Below, in pieces: positions 34,179 through 42,060 of a DNA stretch of 64,000 nt (positions within the stretch are counted from its first letter, which is position 1; every line of letters starts with the position of its first letter). The position numbers and the translations under genes were made by a program. This stretch comes from Paenibacillus elgii NBRC 100335 (lineage in GTDB: Bacteria > Bacillota > Bacilli > Paenibacillales > NBRC-103111): NCBI RefSeq assembly GCF_004000865.1, contig NZ_BIMB01000011.1, positions 108,824-172,823 of the forward strand, written 5' to 3'. A model generated the notes under the pieces. It was given only the letters and a program-made list of their open reading frames with translations, made no database searches and was not told the origin of the DNA.

Positions 34179-36301
34179 TGCGTCCCCCGAAAGAAGACGC
34201 CGGTTCGATTCATATATCCTTGCCCGATCACCGATTTCAGCTCCTTCTGCACCAGGTCGAAGGGGGCGCCGGCCACCGTCTCGGCAAAGTCTTCCTCAAT
34301 CAGCATCGCGCTGATCTCGCCGATCATCTCGATATGCTCTTTCGGCGCGGAACGCGGAGCCAGCAGCAGCAGCACCGTCCGGACGTCGGCGTCCTGGCCG
34401 GGCGCCTGCCAGGAGAGAGGCTGCGCGAACCGCAGCACGCAAGCCATCAGCACCGGGACGGCCGTGCTGCGGCAGTGCAGCATCGCAAGCTTGCTTTCCT
34501 CCACGACGATGCCCCCGAGCTCTTCCCGTTGAAGCAAGTCGCCCTCCAGCTGCGGCGCGGGAATGCCAGGCACGACCGAACCGGCAAAAGCGGCCGCCGC
34601 CGCGATGGCTTCCCTCTTCGACGCCGCTTCGAGCCCGTCGGCAAAAAACAGGTGGTTCGTCAATTGAACGACGCCTTCGCCATAACGATTCACGGTCATT
34701 ACGGTATCCTCGATTTCTGTATAAGCTTCACGGGCCGTGGTCCCGATGAGCGGCAGCCCGTGCAAATGCGTTTCGATCAGCTCGATGTCGTCCTGCTCCA
34801 AAAACGAATGGACCACCACGACACGGTGCGTCTCATGCTCGAACGGCACGGTCGAGACGATCAGATCGATCGGCGAATGCTTGCGGATGGCTGCCTCCAA
34901 CTGCAGCAAAGACACCGTATCGACGATATGAATATGCGGAAAGCTTTTGCCGATCTGGGCCGCCAACAGCCGGGAGGTGCCCATGCCACTGCTGCAGGCG
35001 AGGAGCACGCGGAAGCGCTGCGGCGAGGTCGTCTTCGTCCGAACGACGGCCGCTCCGAAATGCATCGCCAGATAGCCGATTTCCTCCTCCGGCACCTCGG
35101 CCTGAAGCTCCTCTTGCAGATAACGGGACGCCTTCGCCGCAGCCGCAAAAATATCCGGGTACGTTTCGCGGATATGGGCGAGCAGCGGGTTGCGAATTTC
35201 CATGTGCAGGCGGATGCGATTGATCGCCGACTCCAAATGTACCAGCAGCGCCTCGTACAGGGACGGATCGTTTTCCAGCGTCAGCTTGAGCTCGTTCTCC
35301 ACGATCCGGATCATCCGGGCGGCGTAAGCCTCCGCGCCCCTCTCCTGCGGTTCCCCGGCCGGCGTAAGTATGCGCTTTCCCTTTGCTCCAAGCAAATGCA
35401 TCGTAATATAGCCAACTTCGCTCTCGGGGATGTCGATGTCCAGGCGGGCGCTCAGTTCTTCCGCCATCTGCTGCGCCCATTTGAACTCGCCCGCCGCCTT
35501 TAATTTGTCCAGCGCTTCGGCGTCAATCGAGATGTTTTCCCCGCTCTTGAGCCGCTGCACAGCCAGCGCAATGTGTACGACAAAGCCGACGTAGGCGCTG
35601 TCCGTCATCTCGTAGCCGCGCCGCATTTCGCTGCTGCGGACGATTTCCTCGATCTGGCCGATGATGCCGGGATCGATAAAATGCAGCAGGTGATTGCGGA
35701 TGGACAGCTCCAGCTTGCGCTGGTTCGTAAACGACAGCGAATACGACGACAGCATATCCATTAGCTGCTCCTGCGACAGATGCTCGTACAAGTGATCGAT
35801 CATCGCGGCGCGGATGCTTTTCTCGTCGGCTTCGATGTAGACGCCAAGACCCGGCTTCCGCACCAGCGCGATCCGATGCTTCGCAAACCACGGCTCCAGC
35901 TTGTCCAGATCGTTGCTGACCGTCGCTTCCGTCACGTCCAGCTTGCTGCTGAAGTAAAAAAGCTTGACCGCTTCCCGCTTCGTCAGCAGCAGCCGGATCA
36001 GCAGATGCCTGCGTTCCTCCGGGGAAAAAATTTTGAGCGAAGGGCTGACGGACAGCTGCTGGAGCAGCTGCTTCCTGGCCGCTTCGCTTCCTTCGACGCT
36101 CAGGCCGACGCCTGTCTTTTTGATCAATGTGACGCCGAAAGGGACAAGCCTCCGGCTTATCCCTTCCAGTTCCCTTTGCATGGTGCGTACGCTGAGCCCC
36201 AGTTCCCCCGCCATCTCTTTCAGCGTAACGGGAGCCGAGGCCTGCAGAAGCAGCGCCAACATTTGCTTCTGTCTGGAATTTAACGTTAAGCGCGGCTCCA
36301 T
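34175..36301 (-). CDS. mtlR: MtlR-type PRD/EII-domain transcriptional activator
   Basis: The product is about 708 residues from the ATG at 36301 (MEPRLTLNSRQKQML), preceded by GGAGGAGGT; the open frame upstream is not needed. Order: N-terminal HTH (TLKEMAGELGLSVRTMQREL) and a second HTH (DVTEATVSNDLDKLEPWF), two PRDs with conserved His (VGFVVHIALAVQRL, VGYITMHLLGAK, LLVHLESAINR, IGYLAMHFGAAV), an EIIB-like domain with LLACSSGMGTSR near residue 420, and an EIIA-like C-terminus with LAMLHCRSTAVP. PTS phosphorylation of these sites tunes activity. It probably activates the polyol operons here. Confidence 0.9.
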   Translation of the reverse strand: MEPRLTLNSRQKQMLALLLQASAPVTLKEMAGELGLSVRTMQRELEGISRRLVPFGVTLIKKTGVGLSVEGSEAARKQLLQQLSVSPSLKIFSPEERRHLLIRLLLTKREAVKLFYFSSKLDVTEATVSNDLDKLEPWFAKHRIALVRKPGLGVYIEADEKSIRAAMIDHLYEHLSQEQLMDMLSSYSLSFTNQRKLELSIRNHLLHFIDPGIIGQIEEIVRSSEMRRGYEMTDSAYVGFVVHIALAVQRLKSGENISIDAEALDKLKAAGEFKWAQQMAEELSARLDIDIPESEVGYITMHLLGAKGKRILTPAGEPQERGAEAYAARMIRIVENELKLTLENDPSLYEALLVHLESAINRIRLHMEIRNPLLAHIRETYPDIFAAAAKASRYLQEELQAEVPEEEIGYLAMHFGAAVVRTKTTSPQRFRVLLACSSGMGTSRLLAAQIGKSFPHIHIVDTVSLLQLEAAIRKHSPIDLIVSTVPFEHETHRVVVVHSFLEQDDIELIETHLHGLPLIGTTAREAYTEIEDTVMTVNRYGEGVVQLTNHLFFADGLEAASKREAIAAAAAFAGSVVPGIPAPQLEGDLLQREELGGIVVEESKLAMLHCRSTAVPVLMACVLRFAQPLSWQAPGQDADVRTVLLLLAPRSAPKEHIEMIGEISAMLIEEDFAETVAGAPFDLVQKELKSVIGQGYMNRTGVFFRGTQ

Positions 36302-36342
36302 TGCAGCGTACCTCCTCCGTTCCTTCGTTGTCTTGCAATCGA

Positions 36343-37350
36343 TTATATCACAATTTGCACCTTCATCAGATCGGGCGCTTTGGGCTTTTCCAGAAATTCG
36401 ACCGTCTCTTCCAGCGTAATCGTCCGGGAAATGAGCGGGCGGACGTCGATCCGGCCTTCCTTGAGCCAATGAAACGCCGGGATAAACGTTTGGTTGATCG
36501 CCATCGAGCCGAGCAGCGTCCAATCCTTGTTGTACAGCTTGAACGGGTTGATCCGGATGCTTGCGCTCTCCGCCGTCACGCCGAATTGCAGGTACTTGCC
36601 CGTTGGCCCCAAATATCCCAGCGCTTGCTCAATCACCGCCGGAATCCCGGTCACGTCCACCACTGCGTCGAACCCATAAGGATACGTGTCCTTGCCTAGC
36701 TCGGCTTCCAGGTCGCGGCTCAGCACGCCCTTCGTCGCGCCATAGCGCAAGGCCATATCGAGCTTTTCCTGCGCCACATCGACGACGACCAGCTCCGACG
36801 CTCCCGCCCGGGCCATCGCCTGAACGAGCTGCTGACCCATCGCGCCTGCGCCGAACAGCAGCACGCGGCTGCCGACCTGCAATTGCAGCCGGTTCATGCC
36901 GTGCACGACGCAGGCCAGCGGCTCGATAAACGCGCCTTCCTCGAACGACATCGAATCCGGCAGCTTCACCACGTTGCCTGCCCGAACGGCCACGTATTCG
37001 GCCATGCTGCCGTTCACCGTGTTGCCGAGTGCCTGCCAATTTTCGCATTGGTTGCTTCGGTGAGTCAGGCAAAATTCGCAGGCCCCGCAAAACAGCGACG
37101 GATCGGCGCTGACCCGGTCTCCCGGCTGCAGGCCGGTGACGCCTTCGCCCACCTCGTGCACAATGCCGGAAAACTCATGTCCGGGAATAATCGGGTAAGG
37201 GGAAATAAATTCGCCCTCGAAAATATGAAAATCGGTGCCGCAAATCCCGACGTTTTTGACTCGAATCGTTACTTCGCCGCGCTTCGGCGCCGGATAAGGC
37301 ACTTCCTTGACCACGGCCCGGCGCGGCCCTTCGATGACCAGAGCTTTCAT
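36343..37350 (-). CDS. Zinc-dependent alcohol/polyol dehydrogenase
   Basis: The 335-residue product starts at the ATG at 37350 after AGGGGGAAGC. It is a medium-chain dehydrogenase: catalytic-zinc motif GICGTDFHIFEG and PGHEFSGIVHEVGEG, structural-zinc cysteines CGACEFCLTHRSNQC, and a Rossmann motif VLLFGAGAMGQQLVQAMARAGA. It belongs to the sorbitol/threonine dehydrogenase-like group. It lies between a second such dehydrogenase and mtlR, so it probably oxidises a polyol or ketose intermediate with NAD(P)+. The exact substrate is not determinable. Confidence 0.88.
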   Translation of the reverse strand: MKALVIEGPRRAVVKEVPYPAPKRGEVTIRVKNVGICGTDFHIFEGEFISPYPIIPGHEFSGIVHEVGEGVTGLQPGDRVSADPSLFCGACEFCLTHRSNQCENWQALGNTVNGSMAEYVAVRAGNVVKLPDSMSFEEGAFIEPLACVVHGMNRLQLQVGSRVLLFGAGAMGQQLVQAMARAGASELVVVDVAQEKLDMALRYGATKGVLSRDLEAELGKDTYPYGFDAVVDVTGIPAVIEQALGYLGPTGKYLQFGVTAESASIRINPFKLYNKDWTLLGSMAINQTFIPAFHWLKEGRIDVRPLISRTITLEETVEFLEKPKAPDLMKVQIVI

Positions 37351-37381
37351 GATAAGCTTCCCCCTATTCGCTTCCATTTCT

Positions 37382-38440
37382 TCATTCATTCTCATTCGGG
37401 TAAATCATGATTTTGATGCTCGTGTCCTTCTGCGTCCGCGCGGTTTCCACCGCTTCGCGAATCCGGCTAAGCGGAAACCGGTGCGTAATCGTCTTGGCGA
37501 TGCTGTGCTCGCGATGGCTGAGCAATTGAATCGCCGCCGGGTACGTATTCGCATAGCGGAACACGCCGTACACGTCCAGCTCCGCATCGACCAGCGCCGG
37601 GATATCCAGCGGAATCGCGTCGCTCGTCGGCAGTCCGACCAGGACGATCCGCCCGCCCCGCTTCGCCAGCCCGATCGTATCGGCGATCGCTCTGGCGCTG
37701 CCGGACGTTTCGACGATGACGTCGACGCCCTCGCCGCCCGTCAAGCGGTCGAGCTGCTCCTTCACCGGCGCACCCGCCGGGTCGAGCACTCCGGCCGCGC
37801 CCATCTCCAGCGCCAGCGCCCGACGGCTTTCCATCACGTCGCTGCCGTAAATTTCGGTCACGCCGAACAGCTTGGCCGCTTCCAGCGCCAGCAGGCCGAT
37901 CGGCCCGAGCCCGGTCACGAGCACGCGGTCGGACGGCTTGACGCGCCCCCGGGTCATCGCGTGAATGCCGACGGACAGCGGCTCCAGCAGCGCGCCTTCT
38001 TCAAAGCTCATCGCTTCCGGCAGCTTGAACAGGAAGTCGCTGCGCACTGCGACGTAGTCCGCCCAAGCCCCGTCCACAGGCGGCGTCGCCATGAAGACGA
38101 CGTCCGGGCACAGGTTATACCGGCCCGACTTGCAGTAATCGCACCGGCCGCACGTCACGCCCGGCTCCACGGCGACCCGGTCGCCGATCGCGACATTCGT
38201 CACCGCGCTGCCGACCTTCACCACCGTGCCGGCCACCTCGTGCCCGAGGATGATCGGCTGCTTGACCTCGTATCGCCCGATCCGGCCATGCTCGTAATAA
38301 TGTACATCCGAGCCGCAAATCCCGATGCAGTGCACCTTCACCAACGCTTCGTCCGGACGCGGCTCGGGCATCGGCACGTCCTTAACTTCAATCGATAACG
38401 GGCGGTCCAACACCGCCGCTTTCATCATTTGCTTTTGCAT
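37382..38440 (-). CDS. Sorbitol/xylitol dehydrogenase-type zinc dehydrogenase
   Basis: The 352-residue protein has GICGSDVHYYEHGRIGRYEV, characteristic of sorbitol/xylitol dehydrogenases, with ILGHEVAGTVVKVGS for the catalytic zinc, structural CGRCDYCKSGRYNLC, and VLVTGLGPIGLLALEAAKLFG as NAD-binding motif. It would oxidise D-sorbitol to fructose (or xylitol to xylulose). The ATG follows AGAGGGAGAACC. It lies 58 nt after the sugar ABC permease, so the ABC importer and this enzyme probably form a polyol uptake and oxidation pathway. Confidence 0.9.
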   Translation of the reverse strand: MQKQMMKAAVLDRPLSIEVKDVPMPEPRPDEALVKVHCIGICGSDVHYYEHGRIGRYEVKQPIILGHEVAGTVVKVGSAVTNVAIGDRVAVEPGVTCGRCDYCKSGRYNLCPDVVFMATPPVDGAWADYVAVRSDFLFKLPEAMSFEEGALLEPLSVGIHAMTRGRVKPSDRVLVTGLGPIGLLALEAAKLFGVTEIYGSDVMESRRALALEMGAAGVLDPAGAPVKEQLDRLTGGEGVDVIVETSGSARAIADTIGLAKRGGRIVLVGLPTSDAIPLDIPALVDAELDVYGVFRYANTYPAAIQLLSHREHSIAKTITHRFPLSRIREAVETARTQKDTSIKIMIYPNENE

Positions 38441-38498
38441 ATGGTTCTCCCTCTTCCGAATTTGGAAATTTATATATATCTTCTCGTCTAGCTCACAG

Positions 38499-39314
38499 CT
38501 AGCCCTTCACCGCGCCCATCGTCAAGCCGCGGACCAGTTGCCGCTGGGTAAACCAGCCCAGCACAAGCGCAGGCAGAACGGCCAGCGTGGCGACGGACGA
38601 CATTTTGGCCCAGAACAGCCCTTCCTGCGTCATGAACGACGACATATAGACCGGCATCGTGGCCGCGTCCGTCGAGGTCAGGCTGACCCCGAAGAAAAAC
38701 TCGTTCCAGACGAAGACGAGACAGAGCAGCGACGTCGAGACGATCCCCGGCCGGACCAGCGGCAGCGTAATTTTGAAAAAGCCCTGCAGGCCGGTCGCCC
38801 CGTCCACCTGATACGCCTCGATCGTCTCGTAAGGGATATCCTTGAAGAACGAGCGCATCATCCAGACGACCAGCGGTACGTTCATCGCCGTATACAGCAC
38901 GATCAGCGCCGTTAACGAATCCAGCAAATGCAGCTGCTTAAACACCAGATAAAGCGGAATGATGACGCCGACCGCCGGAAGCATTTTGGTCGAGATGAAC
39001 CAGAACAAAATGTCGTCCGCCTTCTTGATCTTGAACATGGCGAGCGCATATGCGGCCGGTACGCCGAATGCGAGCGCAAAGATCGTGGAGACGATCGAGA
39101 CGATTGCCGAATGCCCCATGAACGAGCCCGCGCCCGAATCCCAGATCAAGCGGTAATTGTCCAAGGTTGGCTGGAACACGAGCGACGGCGGCATCGCCAC
39201 GGCATCCCCCTCCTGCTTGAAGCCGGTGATCAGCAGCCACAGCACAGGGGAAAAATAAATCAGCGCAAGCACATACGTTCCGGCCGTCAGCAGCATGGAC
39301 AGCGGTCGTCTCAT
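38499..39314 (-). CDS. Carbohydrate ABC transporter permease (MalG type)
   Basis: The 271-residue membrane protein has about six helices and the inner-membrane EAA loop YETIEAYQVDGATGLQGFFKITLPLVRPG. The first helix follows a short MRRPLSML start and the C-terminus is cytoplasmic, as in MalG/UgpE-like permeases. Its start overlaps the partner permease stop by 4 nt. Works with the MalF-type subunit encoded next to it and a shared ATPase encoded elsewhere. Confidence 0.92.
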   Translation of the reverse strand: MRRPLSMLLTAGTYVLALIYFSPVLWLLITGFKQEGDAVAMPPSLVFQPTLDNYRLIWDSGAGSFMGHSAIVSIVSTIFALAFGVPAAYALAMFKIKKADDILFWFISTKMLPAVGVIIPLYLVFKQLHLLDSLTALIVLYTAMNVPLVVWMMRSFFKDIPYETIEAYQVDGATGLQGFFKITLPLVRPGIVSTSLLCLVFVWNEFFFGVSLTSTDAATMPVYMSSFMTQEGLFWAKMSSVATLAVLPALVLGWFTQRQLVRGLTMGAVKG

Positions 39315-40249
39315 GACAATTCCCCTCCAAACGTTCTGCGCATAAACTTAAACAGCACGGTCATAAACACCGTCATCAGGATGACGATCATGACGCCGAC
39401 CGCCGAAGCGCCGCCGATATCCCAGCCTTGGAACCCGATCCGGTACAGATAAAAAGGCAAGTTCGTCGACGCATAGCCGGGGCCGCCCGCCGTCGTGACG
39501 TAAATTTCGCCGAATGTTCCCATAATAAAAATCAAGCCGAGCAGCAAAGCCACCTCTATATATCTCAACAGATGAGGAATAGTCACATGGAAAAATTGCT
39601 GAATCCGGTTGGCGCCGTCCAAGACGGAGGCTTCCATCAGATCGGGGGAAACCGACTGCAATCCGGCGAGCAGCACCAGCATGAAGAACGGAATCCACTG
39701 CCAGGCGACGACGAAAATAATCGTTTCCAGCGGATACTGTCCGAGCCAATCGACCGGAGGCAGGCCCAGCTTCGCAGACAAATACGCGCTAAAGCCGAAA
39801 TTCGGATTTAAAATGACTGTCTTCCATACGATGCCGGACACGGCGGGCATGATGAAGAAGGGCGAAACAAACAGCGTACGGATGATGCCCTTGCCAAAAA
39901 AGTCACGGTTCAGCAGCAGCGCCAGCCCCATGCCACCGACCAGACATAACGCCAAGCAAAGAATCGTCAGCAAAAACGTATTTTTCAACACTTCCCAGAA
40001 GGCCGCTTCGCCCAAAATCGCAACGAAATTGGACAGCCCCGCAAACGTAATGCCTTGATCCGGCCGCATCAGGTTCCACTGATGGACGCTCAAATACAGG
40101 GTGACGAGAAAAGGGATCTGCGTAATTAAAGCGACAAAAGCGATGCCCGGCCACAATAGCCCTTTTGCCGCGGCGGACGTATTGTCCGCCCGTCTGGCCT
40201 TCGCGGTATAAGGTTTCATATCGGCTTTACTCCATTCTACCGTGTTCAT
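39311..40249 (-). CDS. Carbohydrate ABC transporter permease (MalF type)
   Basis: The 312-residue protein has about six helices: FVALITQIPFLVTLYLSVHQWNL at the start, and the EAA region LMEASVLDGANRIQQFFHVTIPHL. The ATG follows GAGGAGAGGCGA. It is the first permease of the pair and lies 70 nt downstream of the binding-protein gene. Similar systems (SmoEFG-like) carry sorbitol and mannitol. Confidence 0.92.
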   Translation of the reverse strand: MNTVEWSKADMKPYTAKARRADNTSAAAKGLLWPGIAFVALITQIPFLVTLYLSVHQWNLMRPDQGITFAGLSNFVAILGEAAFWEVLKNTFLLTILCLALCLVGGMGLALLLNRDFFGKGIIRTLFVSPFFIMPAVSGIVWKTVILNPNFGFSAYLSAKLGLPPVDWLGQYPLETIIFVVAWQWIPFFMLVLLAGLQSVSPDLMEASVLDGANRIQQFFHVTIPHLLRYIEVALLLGLIFIMGTFGEIYVTTAGGPGYASTNLPFYLYRIGFQGWDIGGASAVGVMIVILMTVFMTVLFKFMRRTFGGELS

Positions 40250-40319
40250 TCGCCTCTCCTCGCGTGATGTAGTGCGGCAAAAGGGAACGGACCGGCCGCT
40301 CCCCTTTCGCCGGATGGGT

Positions 40320-41723
40320 TTATTTCTTGTATCCGCCGCTGACGGCGACTTTTTCCGCTTTTTCCTGCGCCTTCTTCATTGCATCCTCGACGCTGATGCT
40401 GCCGGTCAGCGCGGAGGCAATGTCTTGGCTAACCTCCGTGCCGAGCTGCTGGAACTCCGGAATGGACACGAATTGAATGCCTTGGTACGGCACCGGATCT
40501 TTGGCTGGCTTCTTGTAGTCCGCGGATATCATCGACTGCATCACGATGTCAGCAAACGGCGCCGCCTCCTTGTACTTCGGATTCTCGTACGTCGACTTGC
40601 GCGTGCCCGGAGGCGCGACGACCCAGCCTTCGCTTTCGCCGACTTTGGCGATGTATTCCTTGCTCGTTGCCCACGTCATGAATTTGAACGCTTCCGCTTT
40701 GTTTTTGCTCGCCGCTTCGATCGCCAGGTTCCAGGACCACAGCCAGCCGGTGTTGTCCTTGGCTGCCGAAGGCGCTTTTACATAGCCGATTTTGCCCACG
40801 ACCTGGGAGTTTTTCGGATTGTTCAAAAATCCGGCCGCAACCGTCGCGTCATACCACATGGCCGCTTTACCCGTCGACATCAGCGTGAGCGCTTCCGTAA
40901 AGCCAGTCGTCGTCGCTCCGGGCTGCCCCGCTTCCTTCAGCAGATCCGCGTAAAACTTTACGGCTTTGACCGTTTCCGGGCTGTTCAGCTTCGCATTCCA
41001 GTTCATGTCGTACCAAGAGCCGCCGAACGCATGGATGATCGAGTTGAGCGGCGCAAGCACCTCGCCCCAGCCCGGAAGCCCGCGCAGCACGATCCCCGGC
41101 ACGTTGTTGGCCGCCTTCACTTTTTTGGCGATCTCCGCCACCTGCTCCCAGGTCGGATGCTCCGGCATCGTCACGCCGGCTTTAGCCAGCATGTCCTTGT
41201 TGTAGTAGAGCATGCTGCTTTCGCCGTAGAAAGGAAGCGCATACAATTGTTTGTCGTAAGTCAGGCCGTCGCGGACAGCCGGAAAAATATCTTCCAGATC
41301 ATATTTCGCTTTCGCATCGGCAGGCATGCTGTCGAAGTAGGACGTAAGCGGCTCGATCCATTTGTTTTTGGCCCAGATTGCCGCGTCGTAGTTGCCGATT
41401 GTCACAATATCGTATTTACCCCCGCCCATAGAGACGTCGACCGTCACCTGCTTGCGGAGATCGTTTTCCGGCAGCACCGAAAACTTCACTGTGGTCCCGG
41501 TTTCTTTCTCGTAGTCTTTGGCCAGCTTCTGCATGATGGCCATATCAGGGTTGTTCACCGTCGCGATCGTCAGCGTCTTCTTGCCGCCGTCCGCAGCCGC
41601 TTCGCCGGTTGCGGCATCTTTGCTTTCTTTTCCCGGGGACGCCGGCGTCCCGCAAGCCGTAAGCGCTACCAACGCGGACAAAGAAAGCAGCCCGAGCGAT
41701 GTTGTCCATTTCTTCAAGATCAT
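40320..41723 (-). CDS. ABC sugar/polyol-binding lipoprotein (SBP_bac_1)
   Basis: The 467-residue product has a lipoprotein signal (LGLLSLSALVALTACGTPA, lipobox at the first Cys), an Ala/Lys-rich linker, and the family 1 binding fold: KKTLTIATVNNPDMAIMQKLAKDYEKETGTTVKF is the typical first strand-helix. Near the C-terminus ALTGSISVEDAMKKAQEKAEK is also typical. It probably captures polyols (sorbitol/mannitol), based on the dehydrogenases in the same block. It heads the leftward ABC-dehydrogenase cluster, with an operator-like palindrome upstream. Confidence 0.9.
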   Translation of the reverse strand: MILKKWTTSLGLLSLSALVALTACGTPASPGKESKDAATGEAAADGGKKTLTIATVNNPDMAIMQKLAKDYEKETGTTVKFSVLPENDLRKQVTVDVSMGGGKYDIVTIGNYDAAIWAKNKWIEPLTSYFDSMPADAKAKYDLEDIFPAVRDGLTYDKQLYALPFYGESSMLYYNKDMLAKAGVTMPEHPTWEQVAEIAKKVKAANNVPGIVLRGLPGWGEVLAPLNSIIHAFGGSWYDMNWNAKLNSPETVKAVKFYADLLKEAGQPGATTTGFTEALTLMSTGKAAMWYDATVAAGFLNNPKNSQVVGKIGYVKAPSAAKDNTGWLWSWNLAIEAASKNKAEAFKFMTWATSKEYIAKVGESEGWVVAPPGTRKSTYENPKYKEAAPFADIVMQSMISADYKKPAKDPVPYQGIQFVSIPEFQQLGTEVSQDIASALTGSISVEDAMKKAQEKAEKVAVSGGYKK

Positions 41724-41810
41724 TACCCCCTGTTCTGGTTAGGGACCTCTCATGGAGACGATCCATGATGGCAATCATGACAATTTTTAATTATGCGATC
41801 CCTTGAAGCT

Positions 41811-41816
41811 ATTATA
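41811..41816 (-). promoter_or_regulatory. -10 box of the polyol ABC operon
   Basis: Minus-strand TATAAT, about 90 nt upstream of the binding-protein ATG. The -35 region at the correct distance is poor (ATACAT) and overlaps the palindrome at 41832-41848, which suggests regulator-dependent transcription. Confidence 0.6.
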
Positions 41817-41831
41817 ACGGGGGTAAAAATG

Positions 41832-41848
41832 TGATGTATATAACATCA
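41832..41848. promoter_or_regulatory. 17-bp palindromic operator candidate
   Basis: TGATGTATATAACATCA has perfectly matched 6-bp arms (TGATGT/ACATCA) around a 5-nt centre. It overlaps the -35 position of the polyol ABC operon. Likely recognised by a regulator of polyol use; which one is unknown. Confidence 0.6.
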
Positions 41849-41909
41849 TACGGAAGTTTGACGCCATCTCATTGATGCCAGGATTAAATAGTCCGGGGCC
41901 TAGTGATGA

Positions 41910-41945
41910 AAAAAAGCCGGCGCCGATTACTACGGACGCCAGCTT
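41910..41945 (-). terminator. Leftward terminator upstream of the polyol operon
   Basis: Minus-strand AGCTGGCG pairs with CGCCGGCT (one G-T pair), followed by seven Ts. It would stop leftward transcripts entering from the chemoreceptor gene before they reach the ABC operon. Confidence 0.65.
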
Positions 41946-42060
41946 GCCGAGAACAAATTGTAATTTATTTACACTGTATTTAAAAACGTGCAGTAAGCTT
42001 AAGCGCAGAATCATCTTTTACATTTTACATTCAATCCCACTCGTGAAAGGAGTCATTTTG

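Larger units (their letters stand above)
41724..42060. other. Divergent control region between polyol operon and monooxygenase
   Basis: This 337-nt gap holds a TATAAT -10 box for the leftward operon, a perfect palindrome at 41832-41848 and a leftward terminator at 41910-41945. Open frames here lack supportive features. Confidence 0.6.

Noticed and set aside
41787..42014. 75-codon minus-strand frame in the polyol control region
   Set aside because: It spans the terminator, palindrome and -10 box and has no ribosome site.
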